This document shows, piece by piece, positions 11,321 through 23,515 of a DNA stretch of 64,000 bases. Positions within the stretch are counted from its first letter, which is position 1. Every line of letters begins with the position of its first letter. Position numbers and translations under genes: made by a program. The notes under the pieces are model-generated. The model was not told where the DNA came from. It made no database searches and worked only from the letters and a program-made list of their open reading frames with translations. Origin of the DNA: Branchiostoma floridae (taxonomy: Eukaryota; Chordata; Leptocardii; Amphioxiformes; Branchiostomatidae); contig NC_049979.1 of NCBI RefSeq assembly GCF_000003815.2, forward strand, positions 28,986,226 to 29,050,225. The letters are read 5' to 3'.

Positions 11321-12204
11321 TCCTATTAACTGTGTTCATACGTGACGAATGAATCACTTCAACGGTAAATAATTTACGTTTTATGACACGGTGGACTATA
11401 ACATTATGAGTCACTGTCCCCTCGTAAAACGTGTGCTCCGTTTTGTAGATCGCCTCTTTTTGTGCCCTTATAACATGTGGTAGGTTTATTGGCGTAGCTA
11501 AGTGCTTTTAGTACTCTGCAGTCTGTAATAATGGTCTATAGTAGATAAGTCGCCAAGCTTTGGTAAAAATCATTGATCATAATGAATATGATGGAATTCA
11601 TATACAAAGAGGGGCGAAAATAAACTTGAAAGGGGACAGAACCAAGCTGCTAGATTCTGCAATAACAACTATGACAGGGGATAAAAATGGCCACACTTTG
11701 CATGATGTACAAAATGACGACACACTACGTCTGGATAACCTAAAATAAAGTGAAGCCTCATACTATTCATACCTTGTGAAGATACATACTAGGTCCGGAT
11801 AACGTGTGTATCACAAAACAAAGTCTGCGTAAGTTTTTGTTATGGTTATGACGTCGCCACTGGTTGTTTATTCATTATCATTGGATCGAACAGCAGTATT
11901 TTTCTTTTATTGAATGGCCAATAAGGCGTATGTGGTAAGCATCGTAGTACGCAATATATCTCTAGTTATCACGAATTAGTAGAGCAACGAAGAAAAAACT
12001 GACCACTTTGATTACACACTTCATTCTGTCAATTGCCTATCGTAGTAATTGCGTGCAGGCTACTCGAAAAGCGCTGATCGCCAAAATAAAATATTCCTAT
12101 CATCTAGCAGTAGAAACCATTAATGACAATGACAATGACAATGACTTGAGAAAAGAATGCTTTTGTGTAGAATGTTTAGTATTGTACTATGATTACTACT
12201 GTCC
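11321..12204. other. Non-coding, small simple repeat
   Basis: The only structure seen is a short (ACAATG)n run at 12123-12146. Confidence 0.5.
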
Positions 12205-12483
12205 ACAGTCAAGCGCAGGAAGCTGAACTGGTTCGGCCACATCTGTCGACACAACTCCCTCGCTAAAACCATACTTCAAGGCACAGTAGCAGGAGGGAGG
12301 AAACGAGGTAGGCCAAGGAAGACGTGGCTGGACAATATCAAGACATGGACTGGCCTGAGCACTGAACAGCTCATCAGAGGGGTAGAGGACAGAGCAAGAC
12401 GGGCACGGATCACTGCTACTGGATGTCGGGGAGCCCCTTCGACCACTGAGGTTACGGTCCGTGAGTGAGTGAGTGAGTGAGTG
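12205..12483 (+). mobile_element. Non-LTR retrotransposon 3' end, intact C-terminus
   Basis: An 88-codon frame with no internal stop (12205-12468) encodes the C-terminal tail typical of a common LINE reverse-transcriptase group. Visible motifs are RRKLNWFGHICRH, a basic GRKRGRPRKTWLDNIKTW block and DRARRARITATGCRG. A stop codon falls inside a (GAGT)n tail at 12461-12483, a usual kind of 3' terminus for such elements. There is no start codon because it is 5' truncated. The remaining polypeptide is the region downstream of the RT domain; no catalytic residues are present. The frame is intact, so the insertion may be fairly young. The exact clade is not assigned. Confidence 0.85.
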
Positions 12484-13083
12484 TATGATTACTACCTACA
12501 CAGATGAGCTTTCATGACTATGATCTTCATTTGCATGTTCTTGCCCATATGGGCTAAATGGAAAGTTTCCGTACAGAATTGTCACAGTGTCAGTGGGAGA
12601 GACAAAACAAGTAAAGCTATGCTACACTACTAGTAATTCTACCGTTTACAAAATGATCAAATACATTCATGTTATGTATCTATCATTTACATGTCTCCTA
12701 ATGAAAGGAAGACATTGCCAAGAAGTTTCTGGCAAAGGTGAAGACATTGCCAAGAGGTTCCTGGAAAAGGTGAAGGTTTCTGGAAAGAGATAAACGACTT
12801 AAGGCAACTGCAATGCGCAGACGGAAAATTGACATTTCCAGTCTGACCTTTTTGGCTCGGAGCAATTTGGCAGGCGAGGTCATGTTGATGTTAGTTCGGC
12901 ATGGAGTGCACGTAAGGCCGCTTAACTTTGATTTCATGGACGACATCCTCTCTGAAGGCTCACATTTGGTGCGAAGATGAATGAATATTGTACTAATTGT
13001 GGCGTCACCAAAAAGCAGTTGTTCAAGCAACTGGATATGATTTTGGTCCTTGACGAAAAACAATGGATGTTGTTTGACCACAG
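12484..13083. other. Non-coding, short direct repeat
   Basis: A roughly 30-bp unit with GACATTGCCAAGA and GGTGAAG is repeated at 12708-12780. A 127-codon minus-strand ORF (12698-13081) covers this repeat and has no family character. Confidence 0.45.
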
Positions 13084-13302
13084 TAACGCTGGTTCACTCT
13101 TATTCGCGGAGTAACCTATATCCGTTGGCATTAAAAATACTATTATTTAGAAATATCAAGTCGACAGAATGCGGTCATAAATTGCATTGTTTAAAACATA
13201 TTGTAGTTTGAAACCACCGTCTGTGGAATTGATATCTTGTTTATAATCAACGGATATAGGTTACACGGTGATTACTCGTATAAAGGTGAACTAGCTAGCG
13301 TA
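13084..13302. mobile_element. MITE-A copy 4
   Basis: The left arm is TAACGCTGGTTCACTC with GGAGTAACCTATATCCGTTG. The right arm is CAACGGATATAGGTTACAC and TATAAAGGTGAACTAG. The flanks read TAACGCT / AGCGTAA, again supporting longer inverted ends. Confidence 0.8.
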
Positions 13303-15959
13303 AACTGTTTGTTTTAAGCTGTTATATCATAACAAATAGGGTAACGTTTGCAAATGCATCATTCATTAGGAAAAATACAATTTGCCTTCATTTAAATGAG
13401 CACAGTAGTTTATAGATATATAGACACATCGTTCAGGACCGGCACGGCAACTTGACGGATGACCGAACTGGAAGGCAATGATGTTATACGTCTTAGACAG
13501 GGTTCTTTTAAGTTCACTTTGCTCACCGTATCCTATAAGATTCAGACCGATAAGAAAGAGGCTTAACCGAAGAAAAGCATTACCTAAGACCCATATCTGT
13601 TTCTTCGAGGAATGCATGAATTGCACAGGGAAAGGCTTACAACGACGTAGGTGGGGTTTGGCACAGCGCTATAGCTTTCGGTACAACATATTAAAGCAAA
13701 ACCTGGTAAAAAGGAGTGCAACCCCAAACATATGCAACAAGTTTCATACGCACATGTTTGCCTGATAGACAGGAAAGTAATGATGTATTGAAAACATTTG
13801 TATCTCTATACAATCCCCAATAAGACTAAGTTGTTACAAGCTTACGTTGTTTGTAGATGCTTCTCATTTTCAAGTTACTTTGCTCTTGTAATTTGAGTAC
13901 AGTATTGCTTGCTAGTATTTTGATTGTAACGCTATGTTTTATTTCATTTCTTGTTACATCTGGGATTCACTCCAGGGTAACATTGAAAAACGCCGATCAA
14001 AATCGATATGTATCCACTTGGTTCAATGGATAAAAGAACAAACAAACAATGAAGTTTCTTCGTGTCCTTGGTGCTTAATTCTCAGCTGTTGTTGCACACA
14101 AATCATTCAGTCTTCCATGCCACTTTGAAGACCCCAAACATATGACTTGCCTTGCGTATGCATAAAACATGGTTTTATCTTTCTTTAGAATCTCCACCAA
14201 AGGGTTGTCTTTTCCTTTAGAATCTTTAGAACTTATGCGCGTAAGTTATCGTGGGACAAAGAAGAGATATTTTAATTTGTTTAGTATGAATTATTAGTAC
14301 AAATTACCACGAAATATGCAGAATGAGGAAAAATTGCGTTAAACGGTTAAATATTAAATCTAGTTTTAAAAGTCGGTGTTTTGTTTTCTACGCAAATATA
14401 TCTTGTAGTGATAGCAATGATAACAAATACTGGTTATCAAATAGATTTATTTCTAAATTACAAATTATACAATGCGATAATGGTCAGATTGGACCCCATC
14501 GAACAAGACATAAATTTTCAAGTATAATTTGTACAGAATTGGGCAAATCTCGACAAATATGATAGAAGATAGAAACGTTAAACTCCAAAAAGGAATATTT
14601 TCTGAGATAAAATTCTGACATGGTAGGCTTTCGGTCAGATTGCGGTTAGGTAATTGTTTAACGTTGAACTGTTTTTTCCTGTCAAGTTACTCACCTCTTT
14701 GAAACCTACTAGACAATGCAACCGGTGGGAATATGGGTTTTTTACATTTTCCACTTTCTTCCTTCTCCATCGTTTCCTAATTATCGATTTTCTTAGGTGT
14801 GTAATTTCTTGCTTCATTTCCAGTGGATGGATGACACCCAACGGTTGTCCCTTGTGGATGTATGGATATAAGGTCATCAACCTGGGTTCAACTGGAGATA
14901 GAAGTTTCTCCAGCAAAACAGCATGAAACTTCTGCTTCTTCGGTGTTTGGGTAAAATATTTAGCACATGTTTTTGACGGACATATGCATTTTGCTGACAT
15001 ACACCAATGTACAATACCAGCTTTATCTTTCAAATATTCATAATCATGTGAAACTGTTGATATGTGACAAAGAAAATTATCAAGATGCTAAGATATCGAT
15101 GTAGTACATTTTAAAGCTACTTTTAGTCTACGTGATTTTACTTATGTAATACAAGTAGCGTTATGCATTGGGTTGTTAGTATGTAAGTATGACCCATAGG
15201 CTGCCATGGTTTTACAAATAAATCCATCTTTCTCAATCACTCTCTCAATCTCTAAAACAGAGTGAATGAAAGATGGCCTCATAGAGAATTCAGGAGGCCA
15301 TAGCTTCTTGTAAATGCCGCATTCGTACGTCGACGTCACACAGACCCATCTCCAATCAAGCCAGCAAAATTGTTCTTTTGTGTAGCCTGATTTGTCTTTT
15401 GTGTGTGCTTCAGTGAATCGACTCTACGTTGCTAGCTCCTGACGATGGCGTAATTAGTGGCTGTCCCCCACATTCCACCACCATCAATCAATTCACGATT
15501 GACCCCCCTGTGTTAACCCTCTTTGGTGCTCTGACGTCATCACTGGCCTCTTGTGAAGACGAACGTGATTGAGCGGAAGATGTGGGCTCTCTGAGGAACG
15601 GTCCAAACTGGGTCATCGGTGATCTTATCTGGTAAGACCCGGCAATAACACACGCGCTGATAGAATCAGAGAGAAGTCTTCCAACAGTCAAGAAATGATA
15701 ACAATCATGTAAATAGAGATAACTGTAATGTGTCAATGCCGCTCGCTTGCCAACCTGAATTTTACCAGAAAGAAGTGGAATCAGGGACGACGTAATGACA
15801 TTACTCAAGCACGCTAATGCCTCGCATACTTAACTAAAATGGAGGCTTGAAACCAATTAGTGCAGCCGATATGAAACGAGCGGAAACCTCCTCTAGAAAA
15901 TGGTGGCATTCATCATCGAAGGCACATTGATTTGGTAAATAATGGACAGCTTATTCAGG
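13303..15959. other. No recognised gene; unassigned ORFs
   Basis: The longest open frames are 132 codons on minus (14635-15033) and 106 codons on minus (15488-15808). The first product has a Cys/Lys-rich start and a basic RKRWRRKK run; the second is serine-rich near its end. Neither resembles a family I know, and no convincing splice borders bracket them. The region holds no repeat that I could match. Confidence 0.35.
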
Positions 15960-16615
15960 GGTTATACGGATGTAGTTTGTGTCGTCACACAAGGACATTG
16001 GATAGAACGTTTTAATGTTACACGTTGATTTAGGTTATCCAGACGTAGTTAGAGTCGCCACACAAGGACATTGGATAGAACGTTTCAATGTTATACTTCG
16101 ATTCAGGATATCTGGACGTAGCGTGTTGTCACACATGGACAATGGGTAGAACGTTTCGATGTTACACTTTGATTTAGGTTATTCGGACGTAGTAAGTGTC
16201 GTCCCACAAGGACATGACATTGGATAGAACGTTTCGATGTTACACTTTGATTCAGGATATCTGGACGTATACGTAGTAAGTGAGAAGGACATTGGATAGA
16301 AAGTTTCGATGCTACACTTTGATTTAGGATATCTGGACGTATTGTGTTGTCACATAAGGACATTGGATAGAACGTTTAATGTTACACTTTGGTTTAGGTT
16401 ATCCGGACGTAGTAAGTGTCGTCATTGATTGGCATTGGATAGAACGTTCACAATGTTACATTTTGATCCAGGATATCTGGACGTAGTGTGTTGTCACACA
16501 TGGACAATGGGTAGAACGTTTCGATGTTACACTTTGATTTAGATTATTCGGACGTAGTGTGTCGTCAAAAAGACATGGATATAATGTTTCCATAGTAAGT
16601 TTTAATTTAGGTTAA
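15960..16615 (+). repeat. 73-bp minisatellite, about 9 units
   Basis: The unit contains CGGACGTAGT, GTCACACAAGGACATTGGAT, AGAACGTTTCGATGTTACAC and TTTGATTTAGG. Units begin near 15960, 16033, 16105, 16180, 16255, 16330, 16397, 16470 and 16545. Two interleaved subtypes are visible: TTATCCGGACGTAGTAAG and ATATCTGGACGTAGTGTG. Some units have small indels (for example a doubled GACATGACATTGG). The minus ORF across it is simply a translated repeat. Confidence 0.9.
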
Positions 16616-16785
16616 ACACAATGTAATTTTCTAACATAACCTGGCCACGGCACCAATGATGTACGTGTGTGTAGAGGTGTGGCTTTCCAGGCTACACTGT
16701 GAACCCTATAAAGATATCCAAATGAAAATATACGAGACATCTTCTTTCGATCGAACTTGTGGATCCATCTATATATCTGGCCTTC

Positions 16786-17165
16786 ACTACACGGAATCTG
16801 ATCACTTGAAGCATTTTTAAACATTCGTAAAGAAAAAAAAGAAAACTTGCCATTTACTCCTGCTTTAAGGCCTACTCAAAGACTTTATTTCCTGCAGTTC
16901 TGCCACTTGTGATTAGTAACTACACGAAATCTGATCACTTAAAGCATTCGTAAAACATTCGTAAAGGACAAAAGAGAACCTAACATTTACTCCTGCTTTA
17001 AGGCCTACTCAAAGATTGGATTCCGTGCAGCTCTGCCATTTGTGGTATGAAGTAACTACACGAAATCTAATCACTTAAAACATTCGTAAAGTACATAAGA
17101 AAACGTAACATTTACTCGACCTTTAATGCCTACTTAAAGCTTGGAGTTCGTGCAGTGCTTTCATA
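16786..17165 (+). repeat. 133-bp tandem repeat, three units
   Basis: Units start near 16786, 16919 and 17052 with CTACACGAAATCTGATCACTT and continue through CATTCGTAAAG, ACATTTACTCCTGC, TTTAAGGCCTACTCAAAG and GTGCAG. It follows the 73-bp array with only about 170 bp between, and the units are unrelated. Confidence 0.85.
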
Positions 17166-17640
17166 ATTCTAGTCAGTACCAACACCTGGCACCAAAGGTA
17201 ATCATGTAGCCAGTTCCTGAAGAAGATAGGGCATCAGTATCGATCTACGTACCAGGTCAGGCAAGCAGCGATAGAGGAGAGGGTGTCCTTGTGCTACCCG
17301 TACTCGTGATTGATTTTTGTTTGCCAAGATAATTACTATTTTGGCAAGAGGAGGGTGTTGATTACCAACATTCAATCTACAAAAGGTTGCCAATCAAATG
17401 ACATCGTGTGGAGGGCGAAGGACACTCGGAAACATTCGATCTTCAGCATTGGTTAAAAGTGTGGCCACACTATTGGCCATTGGCTTGAATCAATTATCTA
17501 AAAAAAGTAGAAATATCTATATATTGGTGGCCAGGAATTTATCGTGCACGAACAAATTTATCAGACGGTACGAACGTTAGCTATTACATTTGAATGTTAC
17601 ATGCTGGACATTCGCTTCGTGACTGCTTTGTTCTGTAGCG
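17166..17640. other. No recognisable feature
   Basis: No gene or repeat seen. Confidence 0.4.
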
Positions 17641-18188
17641 ATGGAAGTATTGTATAAGAGAACTTTCCAGCAAATACCAAGCCCTACGTATACAGTCTTA
17701 TGTGTACCTGGTATCATGCAGTTCAAATACCTTAGCACACCAGTACTTTTAGCAATCAAACGCAAGGTTAGAGCACCAGACTTTTACAGCTACTACACCT
17801 CAAGAGCAGGTCAGCGTACATTTGCATATAGGGCACCAGAAATCTACAACTCACTTACGCCTTTGCTAAAACAAGTGACCTCCCTTAAAGCCTTCAAAAG
17901 CCGGCTATAAAACCAGCGCCCATCTGACCTCAGACCCTTAAAGACAGGTGAACGACCTTCATGATTTTAAGTTGTTATGGCTTTGAAGTTTTTTTATTCC
18001 TATTATTGATAATAACTGTCAACAAGAAAACTTTTGCTGAATATTTCCTTCATATTTACGGCAACATCTAATATTTTGTGCATATTTGCAGTAACAGTAA
18101 TTTGTCGTTCCTATTTGCTGTAACAGCTAGTATTTTGATGCCACCGGCAGTTCTAAGCTCTATGACGAAAGAAGAAGAAGAAAGAAGA
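17641..18188 (+). mobile_element. LINE 3' end (family C)
   Basis: The frame 17641-17910 ends with a peptide containing GQRTFAYRAPEIYNSL and SLKAFKSRL, then a stop. This arrangement (aromatic-rich block, N-S-L, then a Phe-Lys near the C-terminus) is characteristic of the tail following the reverse-transcriptase domain of CR1/Jockey-like LINEs. A 3' UTR of about 270 bp follows, ending in a (GAA)n run at 18170-18188, a plausible LINE tail. The element is 5' truncated; RT motifs are absent. Confidence 0.7.
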
Positions 18189-19221
18189 CCACATCGTCAA
18201 AAACAATATGCTTTCACTTCGAGAAACATAACAAGACTGTGTTGATGTATATTCTGTTCTTTTAAACTGCAACAGTAATTGTACCAAACATGGCAATGTT
18301 AGCTTTCCGGTCATAACCCTTACTTTGCAGAATTCTTTGTACCAACGGCCCGAGAAACTTTGACATACTGAAAGGCCATGCAGTATTTCTACAGCAACTA
18401 TTCAGTTACCTACTCTTCACCTTATAGCAAGCTCTTCATACAACACGAACGACTACGTGACAGCACGACGCAAGAGGGTTTCTTTTCGGGTAGAATTTAC
18501 GCCACACATGGCGTGATAGCAACACCCCACACATCCCACAAGAACGACAGAAGTAAAGCTGTTTCAACATAGACAAAGGCTGCACATAAATCTTCGACAT
18601 CACGCACATACAGACACAAAGAGAGCAAGCGTAGAGAAAACGGCAGGAAGACAGCCGATATAGAAACAAGAGGACATGAATACAACATTTTAGACACACA
18701 GTCTCCTACTCTTACCCCTGATAAATGACAATAAGTGGAAGAAGGCAGAAGTAAGCGTACTTCAACACGACGAGAACGTACCAGTGACTTACCGAACACA
18801 GCATAATTGCGGACAAGCTAACGAACACTTAATGAATGTTTTTAAGAATTCAATAAAAATATTATGAATTAGAAACATTGACAATCTTATGCTTGATGTT
18901 TTTAACTTTTGAGCTCCCGTAGAAATAAGGATATGTTCCAAACAGCTTCAATGAGTAAGAAGACGCTTATGACGTTTTGGGGTTATTGCCCTCTGCTTGT
19001 GCATGAAAAATAATATCTATATGAAACTATACCACTATGAAACTTCGAGTCTAAGAAAGGACCCCTTTCCTTTTCATCTTTTCTTCCCTTTTTCTTTCAT
19101 TCTTTCATACGAAGAATTTGCAGTTCATTTTCATTTTCTTAGGGTCATTTCTTTCAAAGGGATTGGTGTGTTACATGCTGAATCTACTTCTGCCAAAACG
19201 TGTTGGTTGTGATTGACAGAA
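18189..19221. other. No recognisable feature
   Basis: Overlapping ORFs of 87-100 codons on minus at 18436-18799 are cysteine/leucine-rich translations of a CACA-rich region and have no family character. Confidence 0.4.
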
Positions 19222-19656
19222 TTAAGGTTACTTCATCTTTATCCACGGGTAACCTATATCCGTTGGTTAAAATATCGGGATATTTAGGAATATCAATTCG
19301 ATAGACGGTGTTTTCAAGTTGCAACACACAATGTATATTTTAAACATATTCCTGCTTGAAACCACCAACGTCGACTTGATATTCCAAAGGCCTTGTTTTT
19401 TCAAACAACGGATATAACCGTCCCTTAACAGAGACGGTGGATGCCATAGACTTCCAGCAACTTATGACCCACTGCTCACCGAGTCACGTGTGCTATCTAC
19501 ATAAAGTGACGTCACGGATTGTTCATTACTTGACAAAGACTGGAGCAGTTTAGTCGAAAATTTGGGTAAGTCGTAATTTTCGTGTTGGAAATTACAGATC
19601 AACTTTTCCAGAATGACGGATATAGGTTACCCACGGATAAAGGTACCTAGCATTAT
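19222..19656. mobile_element. MITE-A copy 5, expanded
   Basis: The left arm (ACTTCATCTTTATCC, GGGTAACCTATATCCGTTGG) and an inner right arm ending CAACGGATATAAC near 19412 form a normal palindrome. About 205 bp of unrelated sequence then precedes a second right end: GACGGATATAGGTTACCC, GATAAAGGTACCTAG. The copy therefore has two right-hand ends. It is either interrupted by an insertion or is two overlapping insertions. Confidence 0.75.
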
Positions 19657-20035
19657 ATCCTGTTGTGTACTGTAGTGTATGTACGGTCCCCACACCCTGT
19701 ACTCACGTGTGAGAGGTTGGACTGTTTGCCCATGTCTGGCTGTTTGGGGACTGTTGAGGAGAACTGGACAAGGACGGACCTGCTGCGGGTCACTGACCTT
19801 GCCAGGCGGGCAAACTTGCTCATTCCGGCTGGAGCCGCTGGAGAACATGGAGAAAGAGAGATAGAAAAAGAACAAGGTTAATCTTGTATCATGAAGTACT
19901 TCTTCTTTGTGTTTAGGTGGTCACCATCATCTTGTTGATGTTTCTGCCACACTTATCATATGTGCTGGTCCAAAATGTTGTCTGTTGTAGTTTCAGGTAA
20001 TGGTAGGTCTTGAAATTGGGGGCCTACTGTACGTG

Positions 20036-20230
20036 TTAGTGTAGATATGCCACTTTATCCCTAACGGATTCCAGGGATGGAGCAGTCACCGTCTCAGCAG
20101 GAAGCAAGTTCCACTCAGATATATGTAATTGAAAAACTATGTAAACTGTTTGTCTACACAAGTTTACGAAGAAGGAAGAGGCTCCTGTAGATTTTGGATA
20201 GAATATACATGTAACATAACCTATATACAC
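20036..20230 (-). mobile_element. LINE C-terminal fragment
   Basis: The minus frame ends with SEWNLLPAETVTAPSLESVR then a stop. The E-W-N-x-L-P signature followed by a Ser/Val spacer and a conserved helix is the usual end of a LINE reverse transcriptase protein. The upstream part of the frame is diverged. No RT catalytic motif is present. Confidence 0.65.
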
Positions 20231-20570
20231 TTCTATTCTAGTTATCTAACTTATTTAATGCATTCAGCCCATGGTGGCCATGGGTATGCAATGTTATTGA
20301 TTGTTCTCACTGTTATTTTCGTTGTGCTTGTCATTATTAGTAATATTACCCTCGCCATAGGGTTACGTTTGTCGCCAGACTTCGTGCGTGTAAACACGAT
20401 AACATGATAATGTTTAACGTTAGATGAGACCTCGAAATTATTATATCATGGTCCCCAGCGGCTTTCTATGGTAATGCAGCGGAACCTCCAGTGAACCGGT
20501 TTTGATATCTCAAAATTACTACTGGATTATTCGTATGGTACATTGTGGACTCTGAGAGTTATGTATCACC

Positions 20571-21159
<589 letters not shown>

Positions 21160-21192
21160 GCGCAAGGTAAAAGTTAGGAGATACATAAATCA

Positions 21193-21271
<79 letters not shown>

Positions 21272-21870
21272 GTGTGTGTGTGCGTGTGTGTGTTTGTGGT
21301 TCCGTATTTTTGTAGTCAGCATAACTCAAGAACCTCTGGATGAATTACGATGATATTTGCTATGTATACTATAGGTAGGTGCAGATAGGGAAGACAAAGG
21401 TCAATGTCGATATTGGTCCCCCTGGCATGTGACCTTGGTACTTCACAGAATTTTATTTTATATCTTTTGACCTGGGCGTGCTATGGCCTTCTTGTGTAAA
21501 CTTGTGTTTCCGGGTATTCGTACGCGTGGTCAGCATAATATTTCGATAGATTGAATTCGTTGGTAGGTGTTGGGAAGACAAAGGTCGATGCCAATTTTGG
21601 GCCCCATTGTGGATATCCTTGGTACTGCAACAGACCTTCCGGCTTTTGTATCTGTTATCTTTGAATGCATTGCTGTTGCTGTCTTTTTCCGGAAGATAAC
21701 TTTTGATGTATGGAAGAAGTGATAGGTTTGTGTCCCCTAGCAGCTGGCTCTGGAAATGCAGGGGCGTTTTTGTCAGAATATTTCAAAGAGGACAACTGAA
21801 CAAAAAGCAACGACGAATTTCCATGCTATTCGATATGTAAGATAGTCTAGCTGCCACTTCATAAAAGTTC
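21160..21870 (+). repeat. Dispersed repeat F, copy 2, with a long GT tract
   Basis: A GT microsatellite (21193-21299) is followed directly by GTAGTCAGCATAACTCAAGA, ACCTCTGGATGAATTACGAT, GATATTTGCTATG and CTTGGTACTTCACAG. A second, partial internal copy starts near 21500 (GTGGTCAGCATAATATT). The 3' end has GGAAATGCAGGGGCGTTTTT and GGACAACTGAACAAAA, as in copy 1. Confidence 0.7.
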
Positions 21871-22339
21871 CGGTGTTTTTCCCTGTTAACCATATTTCTT
21901 ACTTAGTACATGTATATCACATATGAAGGGCAGATTGCACATTAACGCATGTTGAATTTATATCTATAACGTTATGATCGTGATGATACAAAATTACATC
22001 TGTGGAAACCCAGGGTTTCTGAGCTATACTCATTGCTTTCTGTCTACCTATGATTTCCTGTGTTACCATTCTATTTCCCCAGGGGATTTCTATTCTAAAT
22101 GTCAACGTCTTTTATTTCATTTCTACGATCCTTCTGCTCTTGTAAGATCATGGCATTGATAAAACCTCTTACGTGTTGCAACCGACATTCTCGTTCCTTG
22201 GAGATGATTCTTTTAGCTGGATGCCGCTATACTAGGCAATTCTGACACAATCAAATGCAGAAGCTTAGTAAGACAGCCTTGTTGCCAAAGAATGGTGTCC
22301 ATATTTTAGCTAACAATCTTATCTATTCCCAGCCAAAAA
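21871..22339. other. No recognisable feature
   Basis: Nothing seen. Confidence 0.4.
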
Positions 22340-22695
22340 CTATGTACAATCAACAGCCGAAGTTTCGGTGACCGTCTGTCACCTTTCTTAGGGCAATACT
22401 CACTGGTACTATTCCGCATTGCAGGTGAGGTGTCGCTTCTGACAATGCAGTTCCAAACGCAAAGAATTGTTATACAGTGATGCTGTCCCAAACGTAATCT
22501 GTTGTCATATACACGGTGATAATAATTGTCATGTATACAAAAATAAGTACTGTCCAACGGAAATAAATTGGGGATTGCTATTAGCGACAACTTAGCTGCA
22601 ATATGGAATAGTACCAGCTCAGTATTGCCCTGAAGAAGGTGACAGACGGTCACCGAAAGGTCGACTGTTGGTTGTGGATAGTTCCTTGTGTAATA
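22340..22695. mobile_element. Inverted pair of Penelope-like tail repeats
   Basis: The left arm (about 22358-22435, minus sense) reads TTTCGGTGACCGTCTGTCAC, then AGGGCAATACTCA and GGTACTATTCCGCATTGCAG. The right arm (about 22600-22675) reads CTGCAATATGGAATAGTACC, TATTGCCCTGAAGAAGG, TGACAGACGGTCACCGAAA. The arms enclose about 160 bp. The 164-codon minus ORF over this region arises from the repeat. An inverted pair of terminal repeats is compatible with Penelope-like elements, but a palindromic DNA element is also possible. Confidence 0.65.
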
Positions 22696-22825
22696 AAGAA
22701 CATCGTACCAGTCATTTTCAACCTGGTTATTCACAGTTCCATATTTTTTATTTTTCAAAACTAAGAGGTTCACTATGTCGTCTCCATGTAACCTCAACAC
22801 GTGTAACGTCTAACCATTCCGAAAC

Positions 22826-23515
22826 TGTATCTGTATCTGTATCTATATAGCCGGTATAACCGCCCTTCGGCGTAACACACCAGCTTCGCAGGCACGCGGT
22901 GCAGCAGCAGCTGGTTATAGAAGAAGAACTTTATTGCACGACAACTGTAGAGGATACAATGTTTGGCAACTTGTACATACAATACATACAGAACAGAACA
23001 CTACATGAGTTACTAGTATTTAAAAATCTAAGAGACTAATCTATTTTACACATGGTATATAATATTTACAATCAGGCTATCATTATGTGCTGGTTCATGA
23101 TAGTATAATATTGTCACGTTTTTTAAATGAGTTATATATAAATTGACCGACATAGGCAGATATATCAGCAGGACATGATAGTAACATATTGAACATTTCT
23201 GTCTTGGTAGGTGGTAACATAGTATCAGATTTGCATTTAATAGACTGTAACATTTTTTGTCTCTCTCTATCATAAGTTGGACAATCCATTATAAAGTGGG
23301 ATTCATTTTCAATATTATCTTACACTGAACGATCCGTCACACCTAACTTTTGCACATCTATCTGCAAGCGTTCTTTAAAACTATCCAGAGAAGATGCCCC
23401 TACGAAACTGGACATTCGATCAATTATGCTCCTTGTTTCTATTTCTATACATGGAGTCAAACGCATTGGACAGGTCAGTGAAGTTCAATAGATACACCGG
23501 TACGTAATGTAAAGT
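22826..23515 (-). mobile_element. LINE-A (CR1-like) copy 1, interrupted
   Basis: In minus-strand order: an RT palm motif-A-like peptide LLNFTDLSNAFDSM (23450-23488) and the C-terminal tail SSFVGASSLDSFKERLQ (about 23360-23415) ending near GVTDRSV at 23323. After the nested LINE-B there is a 3' UTR with CGAAGCTGGTGTGTTACGCC, GAAGGGCGGTTATACCGG and a (GATACA)n tail at 22826-22848. The same UTR and tail occur at 34822-34880. Most of the RT domain between motif A and the tail is deleted, so it is defective. Confidence 0.7.
22921..23321 (-). mobile_element. LINE-B copy 1, nested in LINE-A
   Basis: The minus frame reads DNIENESHFIMDCPTYDRER followed by about 50 more residues to a stop, the zinc-knuckle/C-terminal region common after LINE RT domains. 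Its 3' UTR ends with GCAATAAAGTTCTTCTTC. The other copy (40427-41007) shares the knuckle region and the GCAATAAAGTTC end. It is 5' truncated exactly where LINE-A's stop codon lies. Confidence 0.75.

Noticed and set aside
12698-13081. 127-codon minus ORF
   Set aside because: It covers a small direct repeat and reaches to the edge of a MITE; no family resemblance.
14635-15033. 132-codon minus ORF with a basic run
   Set aside because: Could be a fragment of something, but I see no family motif and no exon borders; kept only as unassigned.
15960-16615. Regularly spaced repeats resembling a CRISPR array
   Set aside because: Units are directly adjacent with no unique spacers, the unit is 73 bp, and the DNA is clearly eukaryotic.
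22306-22800. 164-codon minus ORF
   Set aside because: It runs through an inverted pair of tail repeats; the peptide reflects the repeat and has no family character.
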